Source: an uncultured Acetatifactor sp.
Lineage (GTDB): Bacteria > Bacillota > Clostridia > Lachnospirales > Lachnospiraceae
Direction of reading: 5' to 3'
NCBI GenBank assembly: GCA_910587555.1
Contig: CAJULV010000069.1
Coordinates: forward strand, 9,551 to 19,505
DNA length: 9,955 nucleotides
Shown piece by piece: positions 1 through 6,582 of this stretch. Under the pieces are notes generated by a model. That model had not been told where the DNA came from. It did no database searches and saw only the letters and a program-made list of their open reading frames with translations. Made by a program: the position numbers and the translations under genes. How positions within the stretch are numbered: the stretch's first letter is position 1; every line of letters begins with the position of its first letter.

Positions 1-282
1 GTCCTCTCCCCTGCTTTTCCAGGACGCACTCCGCATTCGGGACCCGGCACTTCCGATATCCCTGTCCCCGCTGCCCGATAACTGGTCTCCGTCCCCTATG
101 CCCCAGACATACCCTGCCATTATCAGCCACAAAGCCGTCAACAACGGAACGCAAAAACGTATATCTGCAAGCAAAAAACCGATTAATCCCAATACCGCCG
201 CCCCGGCTCCTGCCCCTGCGGCGCCTCTGCCTCTGCCATAAAAACAGCGGTAATATCCCGCCGCAACCAATCCCGTCAGCAT
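1..282 (-). CDS. partial membrane protein, possibly the sensor partner of the adjacent regulator
   Basis: An open frame of 94 codons runs from an ATG at 282 off the left edge without a stop. Its start overlaps the regulator's stop (ATGCTGA), which suggests translational coupling, and a GGAG lies at 298-295. The visible N-terminus is a short Gly/Ala/Arg-rich stretch, then two close hydrophobic segments (about residues 24-42 and 43-60), then a polar Gly/Ser/Asp/Arg-rich region. LytTR regulators of the AgrA type are commonly paired with a membrane GHKL histidine kinase in the same operon, so that is the first guess. However, only two membrane segments are visible and no kinase motif lies in the window. 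It could equally be another small membrane protein. Only position, coupling and hydrophobicity are actually seen. Confidence 0.5.
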   Translation of the reverse strand, partial: MLTGLVAAGYYRCFYGRGRGAAGAGAGAAVLGLIGFLLADIRFCVPLLTALWLIMAGYVWGIGDGDQLSGSGDRDIGSAGSRMRSASWKSRGED

Positions 283-965
283 TTCATCAAATACTCCATA
301 TAAGCCTTCCTCACGCTTTCCCGCCGTTCCCTTGCCACCGCCAGCTGCTCTCCATCCGCCAGGACTACCGCGTCCTTTTCCATACGTACAATGTACAGCG
401 CATTGACCATGCAATTGCTGTAAATCCGGATAAAACCTTCCCCTGACAGCTCCGCCTCAAACCGCTTCATGGAACCTGTCTCGGAGAAACAGCTTCCGTC
501 CTTTAATGTAAACTGCACCTCGTGGTCATAGATATATTTCAGGTACATTACCTGATTCAGCTCCACAATCCTGTCCCTGTTCTTTTTCTTTGTCACAAAA
601 ACCGGGTTCCGCTTCCCCTTATCCAGAATTCTTCCCAATGCCTTCGGCAGTTCCGGGATAAGCAGCTGCTTCGGCACGAAAGCCGCCGGCTTAAAACGGA
701 ATGCATCCAGCACCAGTTCCATATGTTCTGTAATAAAGATAATCTCACAGGAAGGACTCTGTTTTTTCAGTACAAGCGCCAGCTCATACCCGCCCGTTCC
801 CGGCATCTCAATGTCCAGCAGCACCAAATCATAAGCCTGCTGCCAGAAAGCCGCCTGCAGCGCCTCGCCCCTGTCAAACACGTCCGCCTCAAGCCCCATA
901 CTTTTCAATACCTTCATCACCGCCGCCTGATCCTGCGGGGAATCATCGCACACTCCAATCCTCAT
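276..965 (-). CDS. LytTR-family response regulator (AgrA/VirR type)
   Basis: A 229-aa cytoplasmic transcription regulator. Residues 1-115 form a CheY-like receiver: acidic pair D7-D8, phospho-acceptor D51 in a LLDIEMPG context, conserved T79 after a IIFI strand, and K99 in FVPK. Residues about 122-225 form a LytTR DNA-binding domain, with the typical F-I-R-I...V-N...I-V core followed by a strand with DGEQLAVAR. The length is normal for the family. The ATG at 965 is preceded by GGAGGG at 975-970, about 4-5 bases away. LytTR regulators bind direct repeats upstream of target genes and usually respond to a membrane kinase; here the next gene overlaps the stop and encodes a membrane protein that could be that kinase. 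Targets are not evident. The divergent membrane-protein gene is one candidate, but no clear LytTR-type repeat was found. Confidence 0.95.
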   Translation of the reverse strand: MRIGVCDDSPQDQAAVMKVLKSMGLEADVFDRGEALQAAFWQQAYDLVLLDIEMPGTGGYELALVLKKQSPSCEIIFITEHMELVLDAFRFKPAAFVPKQLLIPELPKALGRILDKGKRNPVFVTKKKNRDRIVELNQVMYLKYIYDHEVQFTLKDGSCFSETGSMKRFEAELSGEGFIRIYSNCMVNALYIVRMEKDAVVLADGEQLAVARERRESVRKAYMEYLMKC

Positions 966-1121
966 ACCGCCCTCCGTCCGGGTCTGCAGTTCGGCCTTCC
1001 TGTTCCCGCTTCTTTATTCTATCATTATATTCTGTATATTTCCACAAAAATTTCCGCCTGCGGAGGAGCCAGGCCGGATCCCCTGTAACAGTTCAGACAG
1101 CCTCTCCCGCGAAGTCAATAA

Positions 1122-1153
1122 TTGCAATGTGTCCGCGGACACATTTCTATACA
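1122..1153 (+). promoter_or_regulatory. perfect 20-bp palindrome inside an elongated-spacer promoter-like element
   Basis: Bases 1126-1145 are a perfect palindrome (AATGTGTCCG and its reverse complement). It lies almost exactly between a -35-like TTGCAA (1122-1127) and a -10-like TATACA (1148-1153), a spacer of 20 bases. MerR-family activators bind dyads between hexamers spaced 19-20 bases, so the geometry fits such a promoter. The palindrome could instead be an operator for another dimeric regulator. No MerR-family gene lies in the window. What is seen is the dyad and the spacing; the MerR reading is inference. Confidence 0.5.
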
Positions 1154-1250
1154 ATTTTGCGATCCCCTTTCACGCACCCAACCGCAGAGGCGGAAAATGA
1201 CCCCAAATTTAACCTGAACGGAAAGACCGCCTATCGTGCAAAGCTGCTTC

Positions 1251-1279
1251 TTGTCAACGGGCCTGCAGGAACGTATAAT
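1251..1279 (+). promoter_or_regulatory. sigma70-type promoter for the membrane-protein/phosphoesterase pair
   Basis: TTGTCA (1251-1256), a 17-base spacer and a consensus TATAAT (1274-1279) form a strong housekeeping promoter. The start of transcription would fall near 1286, giving a leader of about 40 bases before the ATG at 1325. This placement excludes the upstream in-frame ATG at 1127 as the main start. Confidence 0.75.
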
Positions 1280-1324
1280 AGCTTCATATCAATTACGGAA
1301 CACAGGAAGCGAGAAGAAGAGAAG

Positions 1325-3148
1325 ATGCACATGAGAAAACAAATGAAAGCAGACGCAAAAAAAGTACTGAAGCGACATTATTTCCTGTTCCTGCTGCTGT
1401 GCCTGACAGCCTCCCTGCTGGGCGGGGAACTGGTCATGTCCCAGACAGCCGGACAAAATATCACAGAGGATATGACGCCCCAGACGCGGGTGACCTTTAC
1501 GGATGCCATCGTCACCTCTTTCTTTGATATTGTCATGGATGTGGCATCGGGAAAAGAAGAAGAACGAAAACAGCAGATTCAGGAGGCGGAAGAACGATAT
1601 GCGGCAGAATCCCCCGAAAGCGGAACGGAGATATTCGGCAGGAGCAGGGGCGTGCTGGCATCGGCGGTAAACAAGCTTTTATCCGGAGCCTACCTGATGA
1701 CCCTGCTGGTGGGCATTCGGTCACTGGTGGGCACAGACGAAGCGGCAGTGGTTGTAATGCTGCTGGGAGCGCTGGCACTGCTGTATTTGTTTCAGATATT
1801 TGTGGCAGGTGTGTGCCGGACCGTGGTCATCCGGATGTTTCTGGAGGGCCGCTGTTATGAGAAAGTTCCGGGACAGCGAATCTGGTTTTTGCTGCGTGTG
1901 AAAAAATGGTGCCATGTGGCCGTGGCGAATTTTGTCGCGGGCGTCTTTCTGACCCTCTGGAGCCTGACACTGATAGGAGGCATTATCAAATCCTACTCCT
2001 ACCACCTGGTGCCCTACATCCTGGCGGAGAATCCGGCTATAAAGGTCCTGGATGCCATTACCCTGTCCAGAAAGCTGATGAAAGGCCATAAATGGGAGTG
2101 CTTCCTGCTGGAGCTGTCCTTCCTGGGATGGGACCTGCTGGGAATAATCACGCTGGGCCTTTCCAATGTCCTGTTCACCGCACCTTATAAAATGGCGGTG
2201 TTTGGAGAGTATTACGCACGGCTTCGCCGCCTTGGCCTGGAAGCGTATCCGGAAAATACCCACTTTTTCAACGACAGGTATCTATTCGAAAAAGCGGATC
2301 GTTCAATTCTGCAGGCGGAATATAGCGACACGGCAAAAGAATGTGCCGCCGAGCCTGTGACACCGCCCGGAACAGGCGGAATCAGCCGGTTTTTGGCAGA
2401 AGCCTTCGGTGTGTCAATTGGGCAGAAGGAGGCGATGCAGGCCCTGGAGAAGGAGCAGGGCCGCCGATTCCTTTTGGAATATGACAAAAAGGCCCTGGAG
2501 GGAAAAATCTATCCCACCAGGCTGCACCCCATCCCCGAAAAGCACAAGCGCAAATGGGTGGTAAGCCTGAACTACCTCAGATGCTACTCCGCCTGGTCCG
2601 TGGTTTTGATATTCTTCGCCATGTCCTTCGTGGGATGGGCCTGGGAGGTGGGGCTGCATCTGATTGCGGACGGTACGTTTGTCAACCGGGGCGTCCTCCA
2701 CGGGCCATGGCTTCCCATCTACGGAACCGGCAGCGTGATGATGCTGTTGCTGCTCAACCGCTTTCGGCGAAAGCCTGTGCTGGAATTTGTGCTGGCGGTA
2801 GCGCTGTGCGGCAGTGTGGAATATTTCACCTCGGTCTATCTGGAATTTGTCCACAACGGAACCAGATGGTGGGACTATACGGGATATTTCTTAAATCTCA
2901 ATGGGCGAATTTGTGCGGAGGGGCTGCTGGTCTTCGGTATCGGCGGCATGGCCATCATCTATGTGCTGGCCCCCTTTCTGGACGGGCTGTTCCGCAGAAT
3001 GCCGCCGAAGCTGCTGATGGCGGCAGGAGTGGTTTTGCTGCTTTTCTTTGCCGCGGATCAAATCTACTCCTCAGCGCATCCGAATACGGGAAAAGGCATC
3101 ACGGATTATGAGACATGTATATTGAGGGAGGAGGTGGCGGCGGGATGA
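1325..3148 (+). CDS. membrane protein fusing a DUF975-like domain to a CmpB-like domain
   Basis: A 607-aa polytopic membrane protein with two recognisable parts. Residues about 1-300 resemble DUF975 (PF06161): a basic N-terminus, a membrane segment at 20-37, further segments near 144-166, 198-220 and 262-285, and the family's core pattern of SYS...YILAENP, then AI..SRKLMKGHKW, then LSFLGWDLLG and an APY motif. Residues about 310-415 are a polar, charged cytoplasmic-type linker. Residues about 420-580 resemble the CmpB 'ABC-transporter type IV' family (PF06541), with GWAWEV, FVNRGVLHGPWLPIYG, an EY pair, RWWDY and NLNGRIC. Both families are poorly characterised and usually separate, so joining them suggests a shared role at the membrane. 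The ATG at 1325 was chosen because it follows the promoter and a purine-rich stretch. The stop overlaps the next gene (ATGA), so the two are probably translated together. No ATPase motif is present, so transport is not supported by the sequence. Confidence 0.85.
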   Translation: MHMRKQMKADAKKVLKRHYFLFLLLCLTASLLGGELVMSQTAGQNITEDMTPQTRVTFTDAIVTSFFDIVMDVASGKEEERKQQIQEAEERYAAESPESGTEIFGRSRGVLASAVNKLLSGAYLMTLLVGIRSLVGTDEAAVVVMLLGALALLYLFQIFVAGVCRTVVIRMFLEGRCYEKVPGQRIWFLLRVKKWCHVAVANFVAGVFLTLWSLTLIGGIIKSYSYHLVPYILAENPAIKVLDAITLSRKLMKGHKWECFLLELSFLGWDLLGIITLGLSNVLFTAPYKMAVFGEYYARLRRLGLEAYPENTHFFNDRYLFEKADRSILQAEYSDTAKECAAEPVTPPGTGGISRFLAEAFGVSIGQKEAMQALEKEQGRRFLLEYDKKALEGKIYPTRLHPIPEKHKRKWVVSLNYLRCYSAWSVVLIFFAMSFVGWAWEVGLHLIADGTFVNRGVLHGPWLPIYGTGSVMMLLLLNRFRRKPVLEFVLAVALCGSVEYFTSVYLEFVHNGTRWWDYTGYFLNLNGRICAEGLLVFGIGGMAIIYVLAPFLDGLFRRMPPKLLMAAGVVLLLFFAADQIYSSAHPNTGKGITDYETCILREEVAAG

Positions 3149-4383
3149 TAGCAGTCTATTTGTCTCCGATTTATCTTCTGCTGTGCGCATATGTGTTCTA
3201 CCGTATGCAGACATGGCTGGAACGGTGTCTGCCCTATCTGAAGCGGAAACGGATTCGGATCCCCATAGCCTCCCTTTATCTGTGTACCGCTTTCAGCATC
3301 CTGGCAGCGTTTCTCCTGAAGCCCTCGCCTGCAAAACGGCTGCTGAAGCAGTTTTCCAACACCTGGCTGGGGATGCTGCTCTATGCCCTGCTGGTAATCC
3401 TGATTACGGATTTACTGCGGCTTGTGCTGAAACGCTTTCTCTTTCGGAAGGATTCCCGATGGAAAGAGCGGCTGTTCTCCCCAAACGGGCACAGGCTCAT
3501 CGGTATGGTGTGTATCTTCTGTGTCGGCTGCTTCACCATAGCGGGTATCACCAGCGCGGATCATATCCGGGTGACGGATTATGAGGTATCCGTAGACAAA
3601 GAGGCACCAGGGCTGGACGAACTGAAGATCGTGTTGGTAGCAGATCTTCATCTGGGATACAGCATCGGCATCCGTCATATGGAACAGATGGTTGGCCTTA
3701 TCAACGAGGAAGACGCAGACCTTGTAGTCATGGCGGGAGATATATTCGACAACGAGTACGAGGCTCTGGAAAATCCGGAAATCCTCGCGGAAATCCTTGG
3801 CGGAATACAGAGCCGGTACGGTGTCTATGCCTGCTACGGCAACCATGACGTCAAAGAAAAGGTGCTTGCCGGCTTCACCTTTGGGGGCAAGGGCGAAAAG
3901 GCCAGCGATCCCAGGATGGATGCCTTTCTGGAGAAGGCCGGCATACGGCTGCTCCGGGAGGAGGGCGTATTGATTGAAGACGCTTTCTATCTGTACGGCA
4001 GGCCGGACTACGGAAGGCCCGGCAGGGGAATTCGCGTCAGAAAAACGCCGGCGCAGCTCACGGAAGGGATGGATCTTTCCAGGCCCGTCATCGTAATTGA
4101 CCACCAGCCCAGAGAACTGCAGGAACTGGCAGACGCGGGCGTGGATCTGGACCTGTGCGGGCACACCCACGACGGCCAGACGTTCCCGGGAAATCTGACG
4201 GCACGCCTGTTTTGGGAAAATACCTGCGGCTACCTGGAAAAAGACGGCATGCACAATATCGTCACCTCGGGCGTGGGGGTGTTCGGCCCGGATATGCGGC
4301 TGGGAACCAGAAGTGAAATCTGTGTGATTACGGTGCGCTTCCGGTTGGCGTCCGAAGCCTCCGATACCGGAAGCGCAGAATAA
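3145..4383 (+). CDS. membrane-anchored metallophosphoesterase (calcineurin-like, YkuE/YaeI type)
   Basis: A 412-aa protein. The N-terminal 140 residues carry four likely membrane segments (about 3-20, 42-58, 74-93, 117-135). The C-terminal catalytic domain has the full set of dimetal ligands of the PF00149 fold: D167 and H169 (ADLHLG), D199 (GDIFD), N233-H234 (GNHD), H320 (IDHQP) and H340/H342 (GHTHDG). It should hydrolyse a phosphoester near the membrane; the substrate cannot be read from sequence. Related COG1408 members such as B. subtilis YkuE are cell-surface or membrane phosphoesterases. The start at 3145 overlaps the preceding stop (ATGA) and has a perfect AGGAGGTG at 3129-3136, 8 bases away; an upstream in-frame ATG at 3115 lacks such a site. 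Coupling with the DUF975/CmpB-like fusion suggests related membrane functions. It converges on prfH, with only 22 bases between the stops. Confidence 0.93.
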   Translation: MIAVYLSPIYLLLCAYVFYRMQTWLERCLPYLKRKRIRIPIASLYLCTAFSILAAFLLKPSPAKRLLKQFSNTWLGMLLYALLVILITDLLRLVLKRFLFRKDSRWKERLFSPNGHRLIGMVCIFCVGCFTIAGITSADHIRVTDYEVSVDKEAPGLDELKIVLVADLHLGYSIGIRHMEQMVGLINEEDADLVVMAGDIFDNEYEALENPEILAEILGGIQSRYGVYACYGNHDVKEKVLAGFTFGGKGEKASDPRMDAFLEKAGIRLLREEGVLIEDAFYLYGRPDYGRPGRGIRVRKTPAQLTEGMDLSRPVIVIDHQPRELQELADAGVDLDLCGHTHDGQTFPGNLTARLFWENTCGYLEKDGMHNIVTSGVGVFGPDMRLGTRSEICVITVRFRLASEASDTGSAE

Positions 4384-4405
4384 AACCCGGTTCATATTTT
4401 GACTT
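4384..4405. other. short gap between convergent genes
   Basis: Only 22 bases separate the phosphoesterase and PrfH stop codons. A weak dyad (CCGGT at 4387-4391 with ACCGG at 4408-4412) flanks a T-rich stretch and could act as a poor two-way terminator. No strong terminator is visible, so the two transcripts may overlap at their ends. Confidence 0.3.
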
Positions 4406-5020
4406 TTACCGGCCTGCTGCCCCCATCCTTTTCTCCTTTAGCAGGAATCGTTCTCCTTCATAAATCCGCACCGGGTCTCCTCTGACAATGCGGTAATGCT
4501 CCATCCATGCGGCGTCCGCCTGCCTCTCCTGCTGCTCCTGCCGCAGGCCGGCAAGTTTCTCCCTCATCCTCTCCATGGCTTTCTGTTTATTCCGGAACTG
4601 GCTCCTCTCCTCTGTGGACCGGGTCACGGTTCCGGTAGGGATGTGGATGACCCGCACTCCGGTCTCCACCTTGTTCACATTCTGGCCTCCCTTCCCGCCG
4701 CAGCGAAACTTCTCTATGCGGTATTCCCCCTCCGCTGCCACCTCATTCATCTCCGGGACGATGCTTACGTCCACATACCAGTTCTTCCTTTTATGGTTCC
4801 TGCGGAAGGGACTCCTGCAGATCCACAGCACTGTCCCCTCCAGACCGCTTAAGTCATGTTCTGTCCGAAAACGGACAGAATCCAGACAGCCTCTCTCATG
4901 GCCTTTGGTCTCTGACAGGATTTCGAAATCCCCATATTCTTTTTTAAGTGCCTCAAACAGCTTCGCCACTGCCAGCTGGCATTCGGCGGGTCCCTGTCCT
5001 GCACTGATCTGAATGATCAT
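4406..5020 (-). CDS. prfH: peptide chain release factor homologue PrfH
   Basis: A 204-aa class I release factor homologue of the PrfH type. It begins with the family's typical MIIQISAGQGPAEC and lacks the long N-terminal and codon-recognition domains of RF1/RF2. The catalytic GGQ motif is at residues 111-113 within a CGGKGGQNVNKVETG context, followed by the conserved R-S-T-E-E-R-S-Q segment and a basic helical C-terminus. GGQ places the factor in the peptidyl transferase centre to release the nascent chain. PrfH with its partner RtcB is known to rescue ribosomes whose 16S decoding centre has been cut, after which RtcB reseals the RNA; that role follows from family and context. The ATG at 5020 is supported by GAGAGGTG at 5035-5028, 7 bases away. 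An in-frame ATG at 5059 would add 13 unconserved residues and lacks a good site. It lies 169 bases downstream of rtcB. Confidence 0.95.
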   Translation of the reverse strand: MIIQISAGQGPAECQLAVAKLFEALKKEYGDFEILSETKGHERGCLDSVRFRTEHDLSGLEGTVLWICRSPFRRNHKRKNWYVDVSIVPEMNEVAAEGEYRIEKFRCGGKGGQNVNKVETGVRVIHIPTGTVTRSTEERSQFRNKQKAMERMREKLAGLRQEQQERQADAAWMEHYRIVRGDPVRIYEGERFLLKEKRMGAAGR

Positions 5021-5033
5021 ACACTTGCACCTC

Positions 5034-5117
5034 TCAATTTTTGTTCTTCGGATGATCATGCGATATCCAGGCCAGAATTCCGGTCTTCAAACGTTCATCC
5101 GCGGAATCCTCCCACAT
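5034..5117 (-). other. possible small ORF between rtcB and prfH
   Basis: An ATG at 5117 opens 27 codons (MWEDSADERLKTGILAWI..., charged, no membrane segment) ending in TGA just before the prfH ribosome binding site. No Shine-Dalgarno sequence precedes it. In the same frame upstream, another short stretch (ATG at 5165 to TAA at 5121) reads VNERQRVIL just before the stop. The whole run is also in frame with rtcB after its TGA. It may be the remains of a small gene or of a longer C-terminus, or chance. I do not recognise it. Confidence 0.2.
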
Positions 5118-5189
5118 GTATTACAGAATCACCCGCTGTCTTTCATTTACTGTAAAAGTCCCCATGCCGTTCCGGCACTGACAATGATT

Positions 5190-6317
5190 TCAGAATTTAT
5201 TTCGTGACGGCTCCCTGCCACCTGCCTTATAATTATAGACCGGCTTCAAGGCCTCCGTTATCCGGACAGTATCTCCGATTCGTTCAGCAATCTCCGCAAG
5301 GGAGCGATAGGCAAAAGGAGCCTCGTCCAATGTGTCTGCCCCTACGCAGCTGCTGTAGATACCCTTCATTTCTTTTTTGAAGTCCGATACGGTATACCGG
5401 CTTTTTACGTCCTCACGCTTCAGCCTCCTGCCGGAACCATGGGGCGCCGAACAGTTCCACTCCTCATTGCCCAGTCCCATGCCCAGAATCATGCCGTCCC
5501 GCATGTTTGCCGGGATAATTACCCGGACTCCCTTTTCGGCAGCGATACTTCCCTTGCGGAGTACCCCCGAAGCATCCAGATAGTTATGCGCCACAGAGAA
5601 CTGCTCTGACGCCTTCCACTTCATGCCCTTCAGGATTTCCCTTACAATGACCTGCCTGTTCAGTTCGGCATAGTCCTGGACGGTCTGCACGTCCTCCATG
5701 TAGTTTTCCTTTTGCTCCCCTTCCAGATAGCTCATATAATAAGGGACCTCTATCCCCTGCTTTTTCAGGGACGTACCGGCAAGCTTTGTGTAGTATTCTG
5801 CCACTTCCTCCCCCAGATGCCTGCTGCCCGTGTGTATCACCAGGTACAGGCTTCCGTCCTCTCCCCTGTCAAGCTCAATGAAATGATTGCCGCCGCCAAG
5901 GGTGCCCAGGCTCCTCTCCGCCTTCTGCCTGTTGATATGCCTGGCACAGCGGAGCTTATCACAGGAAAATCCTTCCGCCATATGGTGGGGTTCTTTCCGT
6001 ATGGCAAAGCCCGAGGGCACATTCTCCCGGATAACCCGGTCCAGCTTCTGGAACTCTGCATTATTTTTATTCAATTTTACACAGGTCATGCCGCAGCCGA
6101 TGTCCACACCCAAAAGCTGGGGGATTACTTTGTCCGTGACGGTCATGGACAAGCCGATGGGTCCCACCCTGCCGGGATGAATGTCCGGCATCAGGCGTAT
6201 TTTGCTGCCCTCTGCCACCTGGTTGTCGCATATCATTTTCACCTGTGCCTTGGCGTATTCATCCACATCCTCCGTGAATATCTTCGCTTCGGCGTAAATA
6301 CCTTTTACTGTTTTCAT
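5190..6317 (-). CDS. rtcB: RtcB-type RNA ligase (PrfH-associated RtcB)
   Basis: A 375-aa tRNA-splicing-ligase family protein that joins RNA 2',3'-cyclic phosphate or 3'-phosphate ends to 5'-OH ends using GTP and Mn2+. Visible signature elements: D72 and C75 (GVDIGCGM, metal binding), N144-H145 (GGGNHFIEL), H162 (VIHTGSRHLG), H244 (AHNY), and H293 in CSAPHGSGR, the expected guanylylated histidine. The length is shorter than canonical archaeal RtcB (about 480 aa) and fits the compact RtcB forms found beside prfH. The ATG at 6317 begins MKTVKGIYAEAK, as expected for the family, with AAGGAGA at 6335-6329 (11 bases, slightly long). The frame stays open upstream to an ATG at 6446, adding 43 hydrophobic codons across a terminator hairpin; this is unlikely in the mature protein but could matter for regulation. 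Transcription must pass the terminator at 6348-6371 unless a nearer promoter is used. Confidence 0.95.
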   Translation of the reverse strand: MKTVKGIYAEAKIFTEDVDEYAKAQVKMICDNQVAEGSKIRLMPDIHPGRVGPIGLSMTVTDKVIPQLLGVDIGCGMTCVKLNKNNAEFQKLDRVIRENVPSGFAIRKEPHHMAEGFSCDKLRCARHINRQKAERSLGTLGGGNHFIELDRGEDGSLYLVIHTGSRHLGEEVAEYYTKLAGTSLKKQGIEVPYYMSYLEGEQKENYMEDVQTVQDYAELNRQVIVREILKGMKWKASEQFSVAHNYLDASGVLRKGSIAAEKGVRVIIPANMRDGMILGMGLGNEEWNCSAPHGSGRRLKREDVKSRYTVSDFKKEMKGIYSSCVGADTLDEAPFAYRSLAEIAERIGDTVRITEALKPVYNYKAGGREPSRNKF

Positions 6318-6347
6318 ATAATTTTTCGTCTCCTTAAAAATGAGCGC

Positions 6348-6371
6348 AAAAAAAGCACCCCAAAGGTGCTG
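6348..6371 (-). terminator. intrinsic terminator in the rtcB leader
   Basis: Reading on the minus strand, AGCACC (6370-6365) pairs with GGTGCT (6359-6354) around a 5-base loop, followed at once by six further T residues (6353-6348). It sits 30 bases upstream of the rtcB start and downstream of the 27-codon ORF, so it either ends a short transcript or controls read-through into rtcB-prfH. The stem is short (6 bp), so termination may be partial. Confidence 0.7.
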
Positions 6372-6384
6372 CCACAACAAGGAT

Positions 6385-6413
6385 ATCTTAATAAAAGCTT
6401 TGATCCATGTCAG
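6385..6413 (-). promoter_or_regulatory. possible second promoter just before the leader terminator
   Basis: CTGACA (6413-6408), a 17-base spacer and TAAGAT (6390-6385) match sigma70 hexamers at 5/6 and 4/6. Transcription would begin near 6378, only about 8 bases before the hairpin, so the hairpin would then be at the RNA 5' end and might protect the message instead of terminating it. This may be a chance match. Confidence 0.3.
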
Positions 6414-6435
6414 AAATAGCCTGCTCAAGCCAAAA

Positions 6436-6519
6436 CTATCTATCATACCTGCGGAGCGCTGTACCTTTGATTATCGGTTTCTCTATTCTGCTCTGTTGTT
6501 GTCTGTCGTTGTTCTGCAT
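6436..6519 (-). CDS. 27-codon leader ORF upstream of rtcB
   Basis: The ATG at 6519 is preceded by AAAGGAGGG (6534-6526), with 6 bases between, one of the strongest ribosome binding sites in the window. It encodes a hydrophilic 27-aa peptide (MQNNDRQQQSRIEKPI... ending RRYDR), Gln/Asn-rich at the start and basic at the end, and stops with TAG. I do not recognise it. A good promoter lies 55-83 bases upstream and a terminator 65 bases downstream, so it could be an independent small gene or a leader peptide controlling rtcB. An ATG at 6446 overlaps its end (ATGATAGATAG), allowing reinitiation in the frame that runs through the terminator into rtcB. The signals are directly visible; the function is inferred. 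Confidence 0.5.
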   Translation of the reverse strand: MQNNDRQQQSRIEKPIIKGTALRRYDR

Positions 6520-6560
6520 GGTAAGCCCTCCTTTCATAAATCCTTTATTTCCTTTTATTT

Positions 6561-6582
6561 TGGTAACAAATACATGGTAACA
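6561..6582. repeat. direct repeat over the rtcB-leader promoter
   Basis: TGGTAACA on the plus strand occurs at 6561-6568 and 6575-6582, a 14-base period. One copy overlaps the -10 hexamer and the other the expected transcription start. It could be an operator for a regulator binding direct repeats. Confidence 0.35.

Larger units (their letters stand above)
966..1324. other. divergent intergenic region
   Basis: This 359-base region separates the minus-strand regulator from the plus-strand membrane-protein gene. It holds the two plus-strand promoter-like elements and the palindrome listed separately. On the minus strand, TATAAT (1029-1024) and TAGAAT (1021-1016) sit in an AT-rich patch 55-60 bases before the regulator's start, but neither has a convincing -35 at 16-18 bases. 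An ATG-initiated frame starting at 1127 continues into the downstream gene, but it precedes the promoter at 1251-1279, so it is unlikely to be translated. Confidence 0.6.

Noticed and set aside
1052..1066. TCCGC/GCGGA inverted repeat followed by T residues on the minus strand
   Set aside because: The loop would be only two bases and no gene ends upstream of it, so it is not called a terminator.
1127..1324. 66-codon N-terminal extension of the DUF975/CmpB-like protein
   Set aside because: It starts inside the palindrome and before the consensus promoter at 1251-1279, and its sequence does not resemble the family's N-terminus.
3412..4395. 327-codon minus-strand ORF
   Set aside because: It is the antisense shadow of the phosphoesterase, whose metal-binding motifs are all intact on the plus strand.
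6376..6502. Possible pairing of ACAACAA in the leader ORF with TTGTTGT just before the terminator stem
   Set aside because: The seven-base match does not invade the terminator stem, so it gives no clear antiterminator and could be chance.
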